Source: Luzula sylvatica
Lineage: Eukaryota; Streptophyta; Magnoliopsida; Poales; Juncaceae
Assembly: GCA_946800325.1 (NCBI GenBank)
Contig: OX326958.1
Location: 72,909,264-72,973,263, forward strand
Direction of reading: 5' to 3'
DNA length: 64,000 bases
Position 1 is the stretch's first letter, and each line of letters begins with the position of its first letter. The translations under genes were made by a program, and so were the position numbers. The notes under the pieces were generated by a model. That model was given only the letters and a program-made list of their open reading frames with translations, had not been told where the DNA came from and ran no database searches. This document shows, piece after piece, positions 1-12,200 of this stretch.

Positions 1-257
1 TATGATAGGATTATAAGAGGATACAAAAAATACGTAATTAAGCTTTAGTAGTTTGTTATTTAGAATTTTTAATTACTAAAAGTCTAGACACTTAGAAGTA
101 ATTCATCGATTTAATCCCGGTTAAAAATTTGTTGCAATTCGTTTATGTGATTGTCCATACGAGTCTCATTTTATTATGATTGTGCATATGATTGTGCATA
201 TCAATGAAACTTGTGTGGATTACTTCTGGATATGAATATCTACACTTTGTATTTTTA
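1..257. other. AT-rich flank, no gene seen
   Basis: No ORF of note, RNA gene or repeat terminus was recognised. It is the sequence immediately outside the Helitron terminus at 258. Confidence 0.5.
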
Positions 258-1387
258 CTAGAAGAATACTCGCGCTGCGCGACGAGCGTGTTAATTTTAT
301 TTTTCATTATCATATACAATACGTATTTGTATAATAATATTGATAATACAATCTCATAATAAAATTATTTTAACTAATTTATTTATGATTATGTATATGT
401 TTTATAATAATAAAAAATCTGATTTTTTTAGTCAAATAATTACATTTTATATTAGTGTCATTGACTCATTGTATAATAATATATGAGGTACAACATAATT
501 TTCCGAAAAAACTAAAACAACAATATTATATCATTGTTGTTCACAATATTTCATACAATATATGAAATATACAAATTATAAATCATACGATATATGTAAT
601 AACACGTCATTAATTATATAGTACTTATATTTTTTTACTGCCTACAAATGCAATTAAAATTAAACTTAATGGTGAAAATAATTTAATAAATAATATAAAA
701 ATTAACTCGGCATAAACATAAATACAAATTATTTTGTATCATATGATTTTTTTTTAAGATTATATTTTTAAGCATAACAATACTATTTGATAGGTGTTTA
801 TAAGTTTAAAAAGTTATTTAGATGGATAAATTATTTTTTAATTTCTCTGAATTAAAAAAATATATATTAAATTTATTTCATTAAAAACACAAATATAATC
901 GACTTAGTATTATATGAGTTTCTTATATTTCTGACTTTTTAAAAATAAATAATAATAATACTTCAAATTATACTATGTAAATAAAATCCCTAAAATTGCA
1001 TTATGCATACATGCATTTTTTACATTATATTTTGTTACATAATATTTTATTTAAATTATGGAAAATGTATGTACGAACTATGCTAATATGAATGTTAAAA
1101 TAAAGAGAAAATAAAAACGAATATATTTGGTGGTTTTTTTAAATTAATTTTCTAAAAATAATACTAATATAAGTTGTATGTTTTATAATATTACATATTA
1201 AGTTATTAGTATTTCATATATAAAGTTTTCATTTTTCATTATATTCACATTTAATCATGTAATCTTATGTGAATGACAAACAATTAAATATAACATGAAT
1301 CTAAGCAATGATAATAATCCACATAATTGATGTAATATGATGTGATTTTCTGAGAATGTTTAAAACATAATGGATAATAATGGATAA
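258..1387 (-). mobile_element. Helitron-type non-autonomous element, copy A
   Basis: On the minus strand the 3' terminus reads as a GC-rich hairpin (269-286), a 7-nt spacer and CTAG (258-261) followed by a host T, which is the Helitron 3' signature. The body is very AT-rich and non-coding. It aligns by eye, base for base over most of its length, with copy B (5785-5920 plus 15749 to about 17205) and more loosely with copy C (63306-64000). The 5' end is near 1384 (GA on the plus strand, followed by T). It encodes no Rep/helicase, so it would depend on an autonomous relative. Confidence 0.65.
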
Positions 1388-1982
1388 TGTCACACCCCAA
1401 AATATAAAGTGAAAAAGGGTGCAGCAACCCGCCAGTATACAACTCATATACCACAGGCTCTTATATGATAAATTCACAAAAACATAAATACCACAACTCG
1501 AAAACAACGACACACGCACATATATACATGCATCACCATAACATATACAAACGAACACAAGGAAACCTAGCGGAAGCTTATAAACACAAACACGACATAA
1601 ACAAACACAAAAACTAAACAAGATGTCGCATCAACAAAAGGCTCGCTGGCCAGAAACGGAAGTAAACAAATATACACAAATGGAGGTTCCGCGATGAAAA
1701 CGAAACCGTCGAACTCACACTCTAGATACCCGCTGCCCCGAATGATCTGTCCACCAAACCTAGACTTAGGGGTGGGCAAATGGTTCGGTTTATTTGGGAA
1801 CCGAACCGAACCGGTCGAATTCGGTTTAATCGGTTCGGTTTATTTGGTTCGGTTCGGTTCAAAAATTGATATTGTTCGGTTTATTCGGTTCGGTTCGGTT
1901 TTGGTATTTTCAGAACCGATTAAACCGAACCGACCGAATTAATACTATTTTTCACTTTTTCTCTTATATTCATTTAAAAAAA

Positions 1983-3989
1983 GGGGAAATTTCTGGTATG
2001 TCCCTCCAAAAACCAAAAATATCATATTTGTTCCTTCAAAATTACTAATATCAAATTTAACCCTCTAAAACTTAATTTATATCAAATTAAGTCAAAACTA
2101 ATAAATCTGTTAAACTTAACAGAAAAATAATACAATTACCAATTTACCCTTTGTGAGCTTCACCCAGGCCTTTCTTCTCCTAGCAATTCACCCTGAACTT
2201 ACTCCTCTTCTCCTTCTCCATGGCAGCGCCTCTTCTTCTAGCGAACTTCCATGGACCATGGCGAAGCTTCCTTGGCCCCTCTTCTTCTACCAATTCTTCC
2301 ATCGCTCATCTTCTTCTAGCAAACTTTACTGGCTCCTCTTCTTCGTGAAGCTTCCTTGGCCCCTCTCCTCTAACGATTCTTCCATGGCTCCTCTTCTTCC
2401 CGTATGAGCACGGACAAATCGAACTAGTCTCTTTGGGAAGCTTTCCAATGCGATTACAACAAGTATTCTCTCTCTAATTCGTTTCAATTCTTTCTCTGAT
2501 ATGCTTTAAATCATTCGACTGAATTTAGTTTAATTAGACTGTAATAGGCTTAATTGAAATATGGTCAATATGGAATTGGATTATGTTCTATTAGACTTAA
2601 TTCGGATTGATTTTCAATCATACTTAGTCAGGATTAATTAAGGTTTAGATATAATTAAGATCGATTATAAATTTATATCGCCCTTACCGCGAAATAGATC
2701 ACCACTGTATTGAATACATTCAAGACGTGCTATCTTCTTCTTCATCATCATTAATCAAGGAAGCAAGTAATGAATTCAATCGAGAAAATGAAGAGCTCTT
2801 TGAAGTCGGCAGCTTTGTGGGAGAATATGAAGCACTATCTCAATACTGATGGTCGTCCTCTCCTACCAGCTCAATATTGCTCGTAAGGTCTTATTCCTCT
2901 CCTTATTTGATTGATTTGTGTATTTCTTGAATTTATCTATTTGTCCGAACAATATCTGAATTGGGTTCTTTTTGTTTTTAATTTTTGATTAACAAAAGAT
3001 GGGCATCGAATGCGCAAATAGGATCGATTATGATGGGATCGGTGATTTTATTACATAAACAAGGATGTCAAAAGAAGGAGAAGAAAGAAGATCAGATTTT
3101 AGGTCTCTCTTTTCCTCACTTTCTCTGACATTTTTTTCGAGATTTGATAATTAATCAATGAAATTTTGCGTTTTCTAATTATTTTGCTTAATAGATGAAT
3201 TTTGGAGCTATGGACCTTGTTCCTTCAATGGGCTTGGAGTTCTGGAGCTATGCGTTTAATTGTATCAAAATTGAGTTTATACATACTTTCACAAGTTTGA
3301 CCTAATTTTCATCATTTCTTGAAACATAGTCTAAATTTGCTAGCTGGTACCAGTTTTTCAAATGACTTCCTCGAAATAAACATAACAAACCAAATTTTTG
3401 GTACCATAATGAAATGCCTTTCTCTTAAAAAAGAATGAAATGAAATTTGCCCCATTTATTTATTTAATAGAGATTACAATGTTTCCTTCCAACCAATCCA
3501 AAGATCAAGGATAAAAGATGAAAACCGAATCGACGAGCTCCTCGTGACTTCTCTAACTCATGCAATATTTTTTTCTCAGGACCATAATATGAATAGGAAA
3601 AACTAGATGAAATGAAAATGAAGGATGAGCTCTTGGAGTGTGAAGAGTAGAAGATGAAAAGGCACTGAAAAAACAAAAGAAAATAGAAGTGGGTTTTATG
3701 GACTGCATGATTTTTAGAAAATGAAGGGTATTTTAGTCATTTAAATTTATAATTTATGATTAAGTAGAGTTAACAAATACTAAATTATGATCGGTTGGAT
3801 GAAAAGTTAACCATTTGGACAAATTTGATATTATATAAGTTTTAGATGGATTTATTTGATAAATTTTGAGTTTGAATGGATAAATCTGTTAGTTTTTTTT
3901 GTTTTGGATGGACAAATTTGATATTAACGGTTTTAGAGAGACAAATATGATATTTTGTGTTTTTGGAGGGACAGACAAGAAATTTCCCC
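1983..3989. mobile_element. Mutator-like element (MULE) nested in the hAT
   Basis: It has long terminal inverted repeats of at least 60 bp starting GGGGAAATTTCT. A 9-bp target duplication TTAAAAAAA flanks it (1974-1982 and 3990-3998). The hAT copy at 18088 keeps the uninterrupted site (one TTTAAAAAAATTAAAA near 18306), which confirms the boundaries. No MURA transposase is present. The interior carries a small spliceable ORF (2770-3259) and CT/TTC-rich short repeats (2160-2400), so it resembles a Pack-MULE. Confidence 0.85.
2770..3259 (+). CDS. Small spliced ORF inside the MULE, unrecognised
   Basis: I do not recognise the product. Three exons can be joined: 2770-2882, 2999-3102 and 3195-3259. 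The introns have GT-AG borders, and the total is 282 nt, giving 93 residues and a stop. The peptide begins MNSIEKMKSS, has a short hydrophobic stretch (GSIMMGSVILL, about residues 46-56) followed by a Lys-rich segment, and ends in a Gly/Leu-rich tail. The ATG at 2770 is the first in the frame. Its position within MULE inverted repeats suggests a captured host gene or gene fragment. An intact frame over two introns argues against random sequence, but expression is unknown. Confidence 0.4.
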
Positions 3990-5920
3990 TTAAAAAAATT
4001 AAAATTAAATATTGTAAAATTAGAAATAACGTAAGTATATTTTATAATATTTTTTTTATATTTTTTTTCTAAATAACATTTGAATTTTAACATTATAAAA
4101 CTTCTAATTCGGTTCAACCAAATAAACCGAATAAGAAATTCGGTTTATTCGGTTCGGTTTTAAATCGGTTCAAATTTTATTCGGTTCAGTTCGGTTTGAA
4201 TCTAGTCCGGTTCGGTTTAATTCGGTTTGCTCTTATTCGGTTCGGTTCGGTTCGGTTCAACCGAATGCCCACCCCTACCTAGACTCAAAACATTCAAATA
4301 AAACGGTTAGTCACGGAAGTAACTAAGTGAGTGAGTTTTGAGCCCAGTTTATTAAGATCGATCTCATACATGACTAGTCAAAAACCTCGCTCAAAATAAT
4401 CAAAATCATAAATCATATATGTATATAAATACTTCTCAAATACTTTCCCCGGTTTTTCGAAATCAAAATCACTTACCTTCATATCTAATCATATACATAC
4501 TACTAATGATTTTACCGGGGTGAGGACGCAAATAACACTCGACTGAAGTGCCAACCCCGAGTGGATAGCGAATGGAACATAACATAAAGCTCGGGAAGCG
4601 CGAATTCCCTACAAAAACGAGCTGACGACGGATATCCATGCGCCACAGCCAGACCCCTCATGGGTCGGGACTTTGCACTACATCAAGTTTGCTACGCAAT
4701 TCCCTCCATAGAGCGTCACGGGGTCACGCGACACTACACCTATCAAACTAAAACATACCGGAGGAGCCGCGTATGTACACATATGACCCTCTTTCAAAAC
4801 CGTAAGCCCGGCTTACGTTTTATCAAACTCAAATTCTACATACATATATATGATCAAATCTACATAATATATATTTTGTGAAGTAACACGGTTTTTAAAG
4901 CAAAATACGGATTTCTAAAGCGAGAACCCTAGACTATCAAGTAAGGTCTAGAAACGCTCGTAATTGGATTCTTAATAAGAGAGAAGTGAAAGTAGCACTC
5001 ACGGATTGATCGAACTCGATCGACGTCGGGACGGAATCGAAAACCTAGCTCCGGAACCGAAAACAAGTACCGAGCATGAACGAAAAACTCGAAACTCAAT
5101 TGAAATACCTCAAAGTTCCTTTCTCTCTAGCACTAACTGACCACATCTACTAAATCACAGTTCTACTGACTTGATCTCCACTAACTACAAAATTTCTGTG
5201 TACCTTTCTCAACGAAATGAAATGGAAAACATGGAAGAGAGGATATGCTTTACCCTTCTGAATGAATGCAAGCTTTTTATGGATATATTTAGCACCGCCT
5301 AACATAAACAAACTCGGGCCAATAAGAAGAATGGTGCATTACATATATAACCTCAATATGTATATATATTATTTTCTCTAAAAATAACATGATAAGGCCT
5401 AAAAGACTATTGAGTATTAATTCATTCCATTTTCCAAATATAACCCAAATATTATTTTATTTGCAAGCTTATAAAATATCTCTAAAATTTGACTGTCACT
5501 TTTGAATATAAATCTCGAAATCATTATATTTAAAAAGATCATATAAATCTTTTGTAGTTCAAAATTACCCCCAAAACATATATATTTAGTTATTTACATT
5601 ACCTCAAAATTATTATATTCGCATAATCATTCAAAATATATTATTTCTTCTGATGTTAGTATTTCCAATTAATTTTATAATCTGGGAATATGATCTTATT
5701 AAAACTACGTTTTAGATTTGAGATAATTTATAGAAGCATAACGACAAATATTAAAACCATATTTTTAATATCTATTACAGATAACTAGGAGAATACTCGC
5801 GCTACGCATCGAGGATGTAATTATGTTTTTCCATTGTAATACAAAGTACATCTAAATATGATAATATTGATAATATTATTTCATAATATAATTATTTGAA
5901 CTAATTTGTATATGATTATG

Positions 5921-7272
5921 TGATAACGGTCTTTTTGCACGTCTAAAAAGCGTATCGTTGTTTTAAAGTCCCGTAATATCAAACAAGTGAATTATATGGT
6001 TGTATAGCAGAAAATAATAGATTCGTTCCACAGGGAGCTATTGCGTCAAAATATGATTAAGATTTAGATCATTAAAATAAATATTTTGAAGTTTCCAAAA
6101 TTAATGAAAATTTGTCTACAGTGAGTTCTGAATATTATCAAATTGATCCTAAAATTTCAAACAATTTGGACAACGGAATAAAAAGTTATTAACAAATTAC
6201 AAAAAACAGTCTCTGGAAACAGCAGGTTTTCAGTTTAAGTGACAGATTTCAAAGACTCATATCAATTCGAATATTTCATGAAATTCAATGATTCAAAATG
6301 TTCCCGAAACTAGAAATCAAGATCTATGTAATGAGAATTTTAACAGATCTAGTATATACAGCAATTGAAAAATAAAGAGAAAAAGATCAAGAAAAGAAAA
6401 GATCAAGAAAAGATCAAGAATAAGAATTTTAGAATCAAACAAGTTATATTCACACACATCAAATTCGAGAAAAGAAAAGATTACACCTAAAACGAGAAGG
6501 AAGCTTCAACGTGATTAGAGGTACTCCTTCCTTGTGATCGTGGACGATTGATGCTCGAATCGCTAGGAAGCTAGATGATTGAGCTGTTTTCTCGTCTTGA
6601 AGAAACGTCATTCCCGGTTGAAGAAAGCTTCGGGTCCGATTGAGGAGTGTCTCTATACGACTTGCTAAATCTTTTCACCGAAAGAAGAAAGCTTGAATCC
6701 GGTGAAAGAGGAAATTCCCGAATTGATGGACTTGAGTGGTTCTTTAAGAGTTCTTGAGAGTGCTTGGAAAGAGAGATAGAAAGAGAGAGAGAGAGAGATA
6801 GAGGGCAGAAAAATGGTGAAGAGAATGTAATCCTGCCCCAAGGGCCTTTGGGGTCTATTTATAGTGTATTTGGAGCCTTCCCATTGGTCTAGAGATTGTT
6901 GAGAGGATTGAGGGTAGTTTGGTAATTGTAGGTGAGGTAGGTGGGCTGAATGGTGGTTAAAGTGTGAGTGGTTTTCGTATTGAATTTTGGTGTAGACTTT
7001 TGTGTGGTAGATTACTTGCCTCCTTCTTCATACGTGTACCGAAATGGCTAGTATAATATATCGATTTTATCGGCGCGAGGAGAGGAAGACAACTACACTG
7101 TTGAAATGCCAAAACTTTCGTCCAAAAACCTGCATTTATCAATAAAACACACTTAGTGAAGAAATATTCATGTTATCTCAAATATGATTAATAAAGTATA
7201 TATAATTGCTCTTCACAAGGGCTAAAATCCCCAATTTAAGCATTGAAATTATGTCCTATTTGCTTCGCATCA
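5921..7272 (-). repeat. 3' LTR of the Athila-like element
   Basis: 1,352 bp, collinear at an offset of exactly 8,471 bp with the other LTR and with no mismatch noticed by eye. On the minus strand a TATAAATA box lies at 6856-6863. A GA microsatellite is at about 6785-6800. Confidence 0.93.
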
Positions 7273-7290
7273 AATACCTCCACACTTAAA
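7273..7290 (-). other. Candidate polypurine tract region
   Basis: Read on the minus strand, the bases next to the 3' LTR are a purine-rich stretch of the type GTGTGGAGGTATT. This is the expected place for plus-strand priming, but the tract is short. A second, cleaner G-run (8696-8702 region) lies 1.4 kb further inside. Confidence 0.4.
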
Positions 7291-7850
7291 CCCTTGATCG
7301 TCCTCGATCAATTGGAACATAAAAGTCTAACACATAAGATTTTGTTGAAGTTATATTGTTGGTTCAAAAACTAATTTCACAAGGCAAATTGAGTTACTCT
7401 CATTTCATCATGATTACTAATATTGAGAGAGATAGAGGTTGATCAAATATAGAATCTATTTCAATAATTTGCACACATTCGAAGAGTTACTAGAGCAAAT
7501 GATCTCAACCGAAAAAGATGATTAAACACCATCATTCAATTCTTTTCACTCCACAATTCACAAGGATTATCATGAAAAAGCATTAGTAAAAACCAACTTT
7601 TCCGTTTTACAAAAAAAAATCGTTTCTTAAATGTAAATTGTCACTTTTATACCGTTCGGTACGTTAGTACTTGGTTCATCCTCGATTTCTACTAAATTTT
7701 CCCAATTTGCGCTCGATTTTTGAACTCCTTTTCTTTCCTTTTTATTCTTTTAATTTCTTTTCTTCTTTTCTTTTATTCTCTCTTCTTCTTTTTTTTTTCT
7801 TTTCTTTTGTTCGTTGTCGCTTTCGATGGTCCCCATGTGTATCCTTTGGG

Positions 7851-8134
7851 ATAACAAGTGATCATGACTCACACCACTCATTACTTAGTAAAACCCCATG
7901 GATCCGCGCAATCTTTAGCCAACAAGTGGTCATGACTCACACCACTCATTACTTAATCAATCGCACGGACTCGACAATCGAAAGCGCTTTAATCCGTGAT
8001 TGTAGAAAACTTTTTCGCAACGACTCTTGATCATGACTCACACCAAGAGCCGGCTACTTTGGTTTACTACGACTCATGCACCCCTTTAGCCAACAAGTGG
8101 TCATGACTCACACCACTCATTACTTAATCAAGGT
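7851..8134. repeat. Dispersed direct repeats in the element's 3' region
   Basis: Three nearly identical 40-nt copies (about 7851-7893, 7919-7960 and 8091-8133) and one partial copy (about 8025-8048) share TCATGACTCACACCACTCAT or its beginning. Confidence 0.7.
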
Positions 8135-8846
8135 GCATGAGCTCATCGAATCAAGTTTTGAGCGCAAATTGGTTCCCGTTAGTGTAATTTCGAATCCCCA
8201 TGAACGGTCCGGCCCTTTAAGTGCAAATGGTCAAATTTTAAGATTCAAGCAAAACTTACTAAATTGGTTCAAACAAAACTTTTTAGAAATTCCAAGTTCA
8301 ACATGGGTTTATTTATTGAAAATTGTGTGTCATGTAAATCGAGGATTGATCAAATTGTCAAAAACTCATTATTTGTGAAAATATTGATTAGGGCTTGAAT
8401 CCCCGAAAGAATCTCTTAAAGATCTCAACCAAAAATTCTTCAAATATTATGTAAAATTAAAATTTTGAGAGTAAAAATGGTGGTTCGGTGAAAATTCGTT
8501 TAAAAACCAACAAATTAATTCAATGAAGTGGAGAAAAATCTTTTTATGCAATTTATTCGTGTATTGAGACTCAACAGGCTCCTAGGTTCAAGAAAAAATG
8601 ATTTTATGCAAATTTTTAATTGGGCTCATACAGGTCAAACTTTCCTTGATTTTTAAATTTTAATTGGGCTCATACAGGTCAAAGATTGTACGTTACCCCC
8701 CCACACTTAGAGATTACTTGTCCTCAAGTATAAAAAATAGAAAAATTAAAAAGGAGGGATAATTAGAGAGATACAACCTTTGATGCGTGGGCATGCCTCC
8801 CTCGCTAGCGCTCTTGTTTAACGTCTTGAGCTCGACTTGGCCGAGC

Positions 8847-9239
8847 TCATAATTGTGAGGTGTCGTTGGGCTCTAGAGCTTGCTCCTCCATCCACCCGGT
8901 TTCGAAGTTTGCATGGTAGTGTTTGAGTCGATGGCCGTTCACTTTGAATGATTTGCTCGTTTCTTTGCTTTGAATTTCGACAACCCCACATGTAGTCACA
9001 TTGGTGACCACAAAAGGGCCGATCCATCGTGACCGAAGTTTCCCGGGGAAAAGCTTGAAACGAGAGTTGAATAACAACACTCGTTCCCCCACATTAAAAT
9101 TCTTCTTTTTAATCATTCGATCATGGAATCTTTTGGCTTTTGCCTTGCACAAACTCGAGTTATCATAAGCATTTTGTCGAAATTCGTCCAATTCGAGAAG
9201 TTGCAATTTCCGAGCAGATGCATCCTTCGGGTAGTCCAA
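8847..9239 (-). pseudogene. Detached integrase C-terminal region
   Basis: The 130-residue frame continues integrase past the break at the end of the gag-pol ORF. It contains the chromodomain-free C-terminal fold typical of Athila/Tat integrases: the GERVLLFNSR motif, the LRSRWIGPF motif and the VNGHRLKHY motif. It lies in another frame than 9275-14278, and about 35 nt separate the two. A small indel and a nearby stop codon in the 9275-9290 interval cause the break. As drawn it has no start of its own, so it is probably not translated. Confidence 0.8.
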
Positions 9240-9274
9240 TGTGATTTGTTTTATCGCCCAAAAGGCCTTATGCT

Positions 9275-12200
9275 CTAACTAGACTGGTGTAGATGGCACG
9301 CTTTTCCGTACACGAGTTTGAAAGGAGTCATACCTATTGGCGTTTTGAAGGCGGTTCGGTACGCCCAAAGTGCGTCGCCTAGCCGAGTACTCCAATCTTT
9401 CCGTGTCGGGTTCACCACTTTCTCCAAAATAGACTTGATTTCTCGGTTTGAAACCTCCGCTTGGCCGTTCGTTTGAGGATGATACGCGGTTGAGGTTCGA
9501 TGGCTCACATGGTATTTTTCGAGGAGGCTTTGGAGATATCGATTGCAAAAATGGGAACCCCGATCGCTTATTAGTACTCTTGGTGTGCCGAATCGTTGAA
9601 AGATATTCTTCTTCAAAAAGTCCACCACCGTTTTCGAGTCCGCATGCTTGGTTGGTACCGCCTCCACCCATTTGGTCACATAATCTACACACAACAAGAT
9701 GTAAGTATAGCCAAAAGACGAGGGAAATGGGCCCATGAAATCAATGCCCCAAACATCGAATGGTTCACACACATATATTGAATTGAGGGGCATTTGATTT
9801 CTACGGCTCAAGTTCCCCGTCTTTTGGCAATTTTCGCAACCTTTCACAAAGTTTGCAACGTCTTTATGCAAGGTCGGCCAATAAAATCCACATTCTTGTA
9901 CCTTGTGTGTGGTACGTGCGATACCGAAATGTCCACCACATTGAAATGTATGACAAAAAGAAAGAATAGATTGTACCTCATTTTGGTGAACACACTTTCG
10001 AATTACTTGATCGGCGCAAATGCGAAATAAGATCGGGTCCTCCCAAACGTAGAATCGAGCGTTGCTTTTCATCTTATCGCGTTGCGCCTTGGAGAAGTTC
10101 GGGGGGAATTTCTTCGTGACGATATAGTTTGCTAGGTCGGCGTACCATGGCACTTCGACTTGGGCCGCGAGAACGTGTTCCTCGGGGAATTCCTCGCGAA
10201 TCGGAACGAGATCTTCGATCTTCAATGGAAGCCGACTCAAATGGTCCGCCACGAGATTCTCGCTTCCCTTTTTGTCCTTGATCTCGAGGTCGAATTCTTG
10301 AAGCAAAAGGATCCATCTAAGCAATCTCGGTTTGCACTCCTTCTTTTTCATCAAATGTCTCAATGCGCCGTGGTCCGAGAAGACTATCACCTTCGTACCT
10401 AAAAGATAAGAGCGAAATTTCTCCAATGCAAACACAATTGCGAGGAGTTCCTTTTCGGTGGTGGTGTAGTTTCGTTGGGCATTGTCGAGAGACCTCGAGG
10501 CGTATGCGATGACGTGGGGGTCTTTTCCTTCTCTTTGGCCAAGTACCGCCCCCACACTTGTGTCGCTTGCGTCACACATTATCTCGAATGGTAGCTCCCA
10601 ATTTGGCGACTTGATGATTGGTGCCGAGCAAAGCTTTTCCTTGAGATTGTCGAAAGCCTCCTTGCACTTTGCATTGAACTCGAATTTTGCATCTTTTTGG
10701 AGAAGTTGGCACATCGGTTGCGAGATTTTCGAGAAGTCTTTGATGAAGCGCCTATAGAATCCCGCATGGCCGAGGAAGGATCGCACGTCTTTCACCGTCT
10801 TTGGATACGGAAGCGTCTTGATTACGTCGATTTTCGCCTTGTCGACTTCCATTCCTTTCTCCGAGATTAAATGACCTAAAACAATTCCTTCGCTCACCAT
10901 GAAGTGGCATTTCTCAAAATTTAAGACAAGGTTAGCTTCGACGCATTTTTCGAGTATTTGGGATAAATTGCCTAAGCATGAATCGAAAGAATCTCCAAAT
11001 ACCGAAAAATCATCCATAAAAACTTCAATGAATTTGGAAATATAATCGGAGAAAATAGAAAGCATACACCTTTGAAATGTGCCGGGAGCGTTGCATAGGC
11101 CGAATGGCATGCGTCGATACGCGAAGGTACCAAACGGGCACGTGAATGTGGTCTTCTCTTGATCTTCGGGTGCGACCGGTATTTGGAAATAGCCCGAAAA
11201 TCCATCGAGGAAGCAATAGAATGGATTTCCCGCGAGTCTTTCTATCATTTGATCGATGAATGGAAGCGGGAAGTGGTCCTTTTTCGTCGCCTTATTGAGC
11301 TTTCGGTAATCTATGCAAACTCGCCACCCATTTTGAACTCGAGTCGGTACTTGATCGCCTTCATCGTTCTCAACAATCGTCATCCCCGTTTTCTTCGGTA
11401 CCACGTGTATTGGCGATACCCATTTCGAGTCGGCGATGGGGTAAATGATCCCCGCATCTAACAACTTGATCACCTCCTTTTTTACCACTTCCATCATAGG
11501 CGGATTGAGCCGCCTTTGAGGTTCGCGCGATGGTTTTGCTTCGTCCTCAAGAAGGATTCGGTGTGTGCACATGGAGGGGGAGATGCCCGGAATATCGGAG
11601 AGTGTCCACCCGAAAGCCTTCTTATTCCTTTTTAGCACTTCGATGAGTTTTTCTTCTTGCTCCTTTGCTAGGTTCGAGGCGATTATCACCGGCAAAGTTT
11701 CCGCTTCATCCAAAAACACGTATTTTAGTCCAAAAGGTAATGATTTTAGATCTAACCTTGGAGCTTGTTCGGTGGAAGGTGGAGTTCTCTTCATCGGAAT
11801 CTCGAGGTCTCTTAGAAAGAGTGCTTGATCTATGCTTTGTTCTTCTTCCAAATCCGGCTCGATCTCGAATGTAGGATTGTCATATCCTTCAAATTCCTCG
11901 AATAGTGGGTTCGAGCTCCATTGAAGGTTTTCGAATGAGCTATCCATGACCTCTTGTACACAATCGTCGATTACGTCCATAGCGCTTAAGTTGAGTGTAC
12001 CTACAATGGGTTCCTTTAGTTTGTCAAAAATATTGAATTTGATTACCTCATCATCGAACTCCATCGTGAGCTCTCCCGCGTGTACATCGATCTTTGTGCG
12101 TGCCGTCTTCAAAAATGGCCGTCCAAGGAGAATCGGGGTTGAATCGTTATTCCCTTCATTCATGTCCAAAACGTAGAAGTCCGCGGGGAATAGCAACCCA

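Larger units (their letters stand above)
1767..4277. mobile_element. hAT-superfamily non-autonomous element, copy 1
   Basis: The terminal inverted repeats are TAGGGGTGGGCA and TGCCCACCCCTA. The element is flanked by a perfect 8-bp target duplication CCTAGACT (1759-1766 and 4278-4285), which is diagnostic of hAT. The subterminal regions are packed with CGGTTCGG-type repeats in both orientations. There is no transposase. A shorter relative without the internal insertion lies at 18088-18591. Confidence 0.88.
1388..5779. mobile_element. Solo LTR, interrupted by a hAT element
   Basis: It begins TGTCACACCCC and ends TATTACA, so it has TG...CA ends. It is flanked by the 5-bp direct repeat GATAA (1383-1387 and 5780-5784). 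Without the hAT insertion (1767-4277 and its 8-bp duplication) it is about 1.87 kb. There is no gag, pol, primer-binding site or second LTR, so it looks like a solo LTR left by recombination. The TGTCACACCCC start resembles LTRs of Tekay/Del-type Ty3/gypsy elements; that family assignment is an inference. Confidence 0.6.
7273..8846. other. Non-coding 3' region of the retrotransposon
   Basis: In Athila elements this place often holds an env-like ORF. None is visible on the minus strand. The region has direct repeats of a unit containing TCATGACTCACACCA (copies near 7862, 7930, 8033 and 8101) and a 22-bp unit repeated at about 8619 and 8660. A run of seven C with the motif CACACTTAG (8696-8710) resembles the sequence beside the 3' LTR. 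Confidence 0.6.

Noticed and set aside
7671..8378. Two plus-strand ORFs in the retrotransposon's 3' region as an env-like gene
   Set aside because: They lie on the wrong strand for the element and consist of low-complexity Phe/Ser sequence and the direct repeats.
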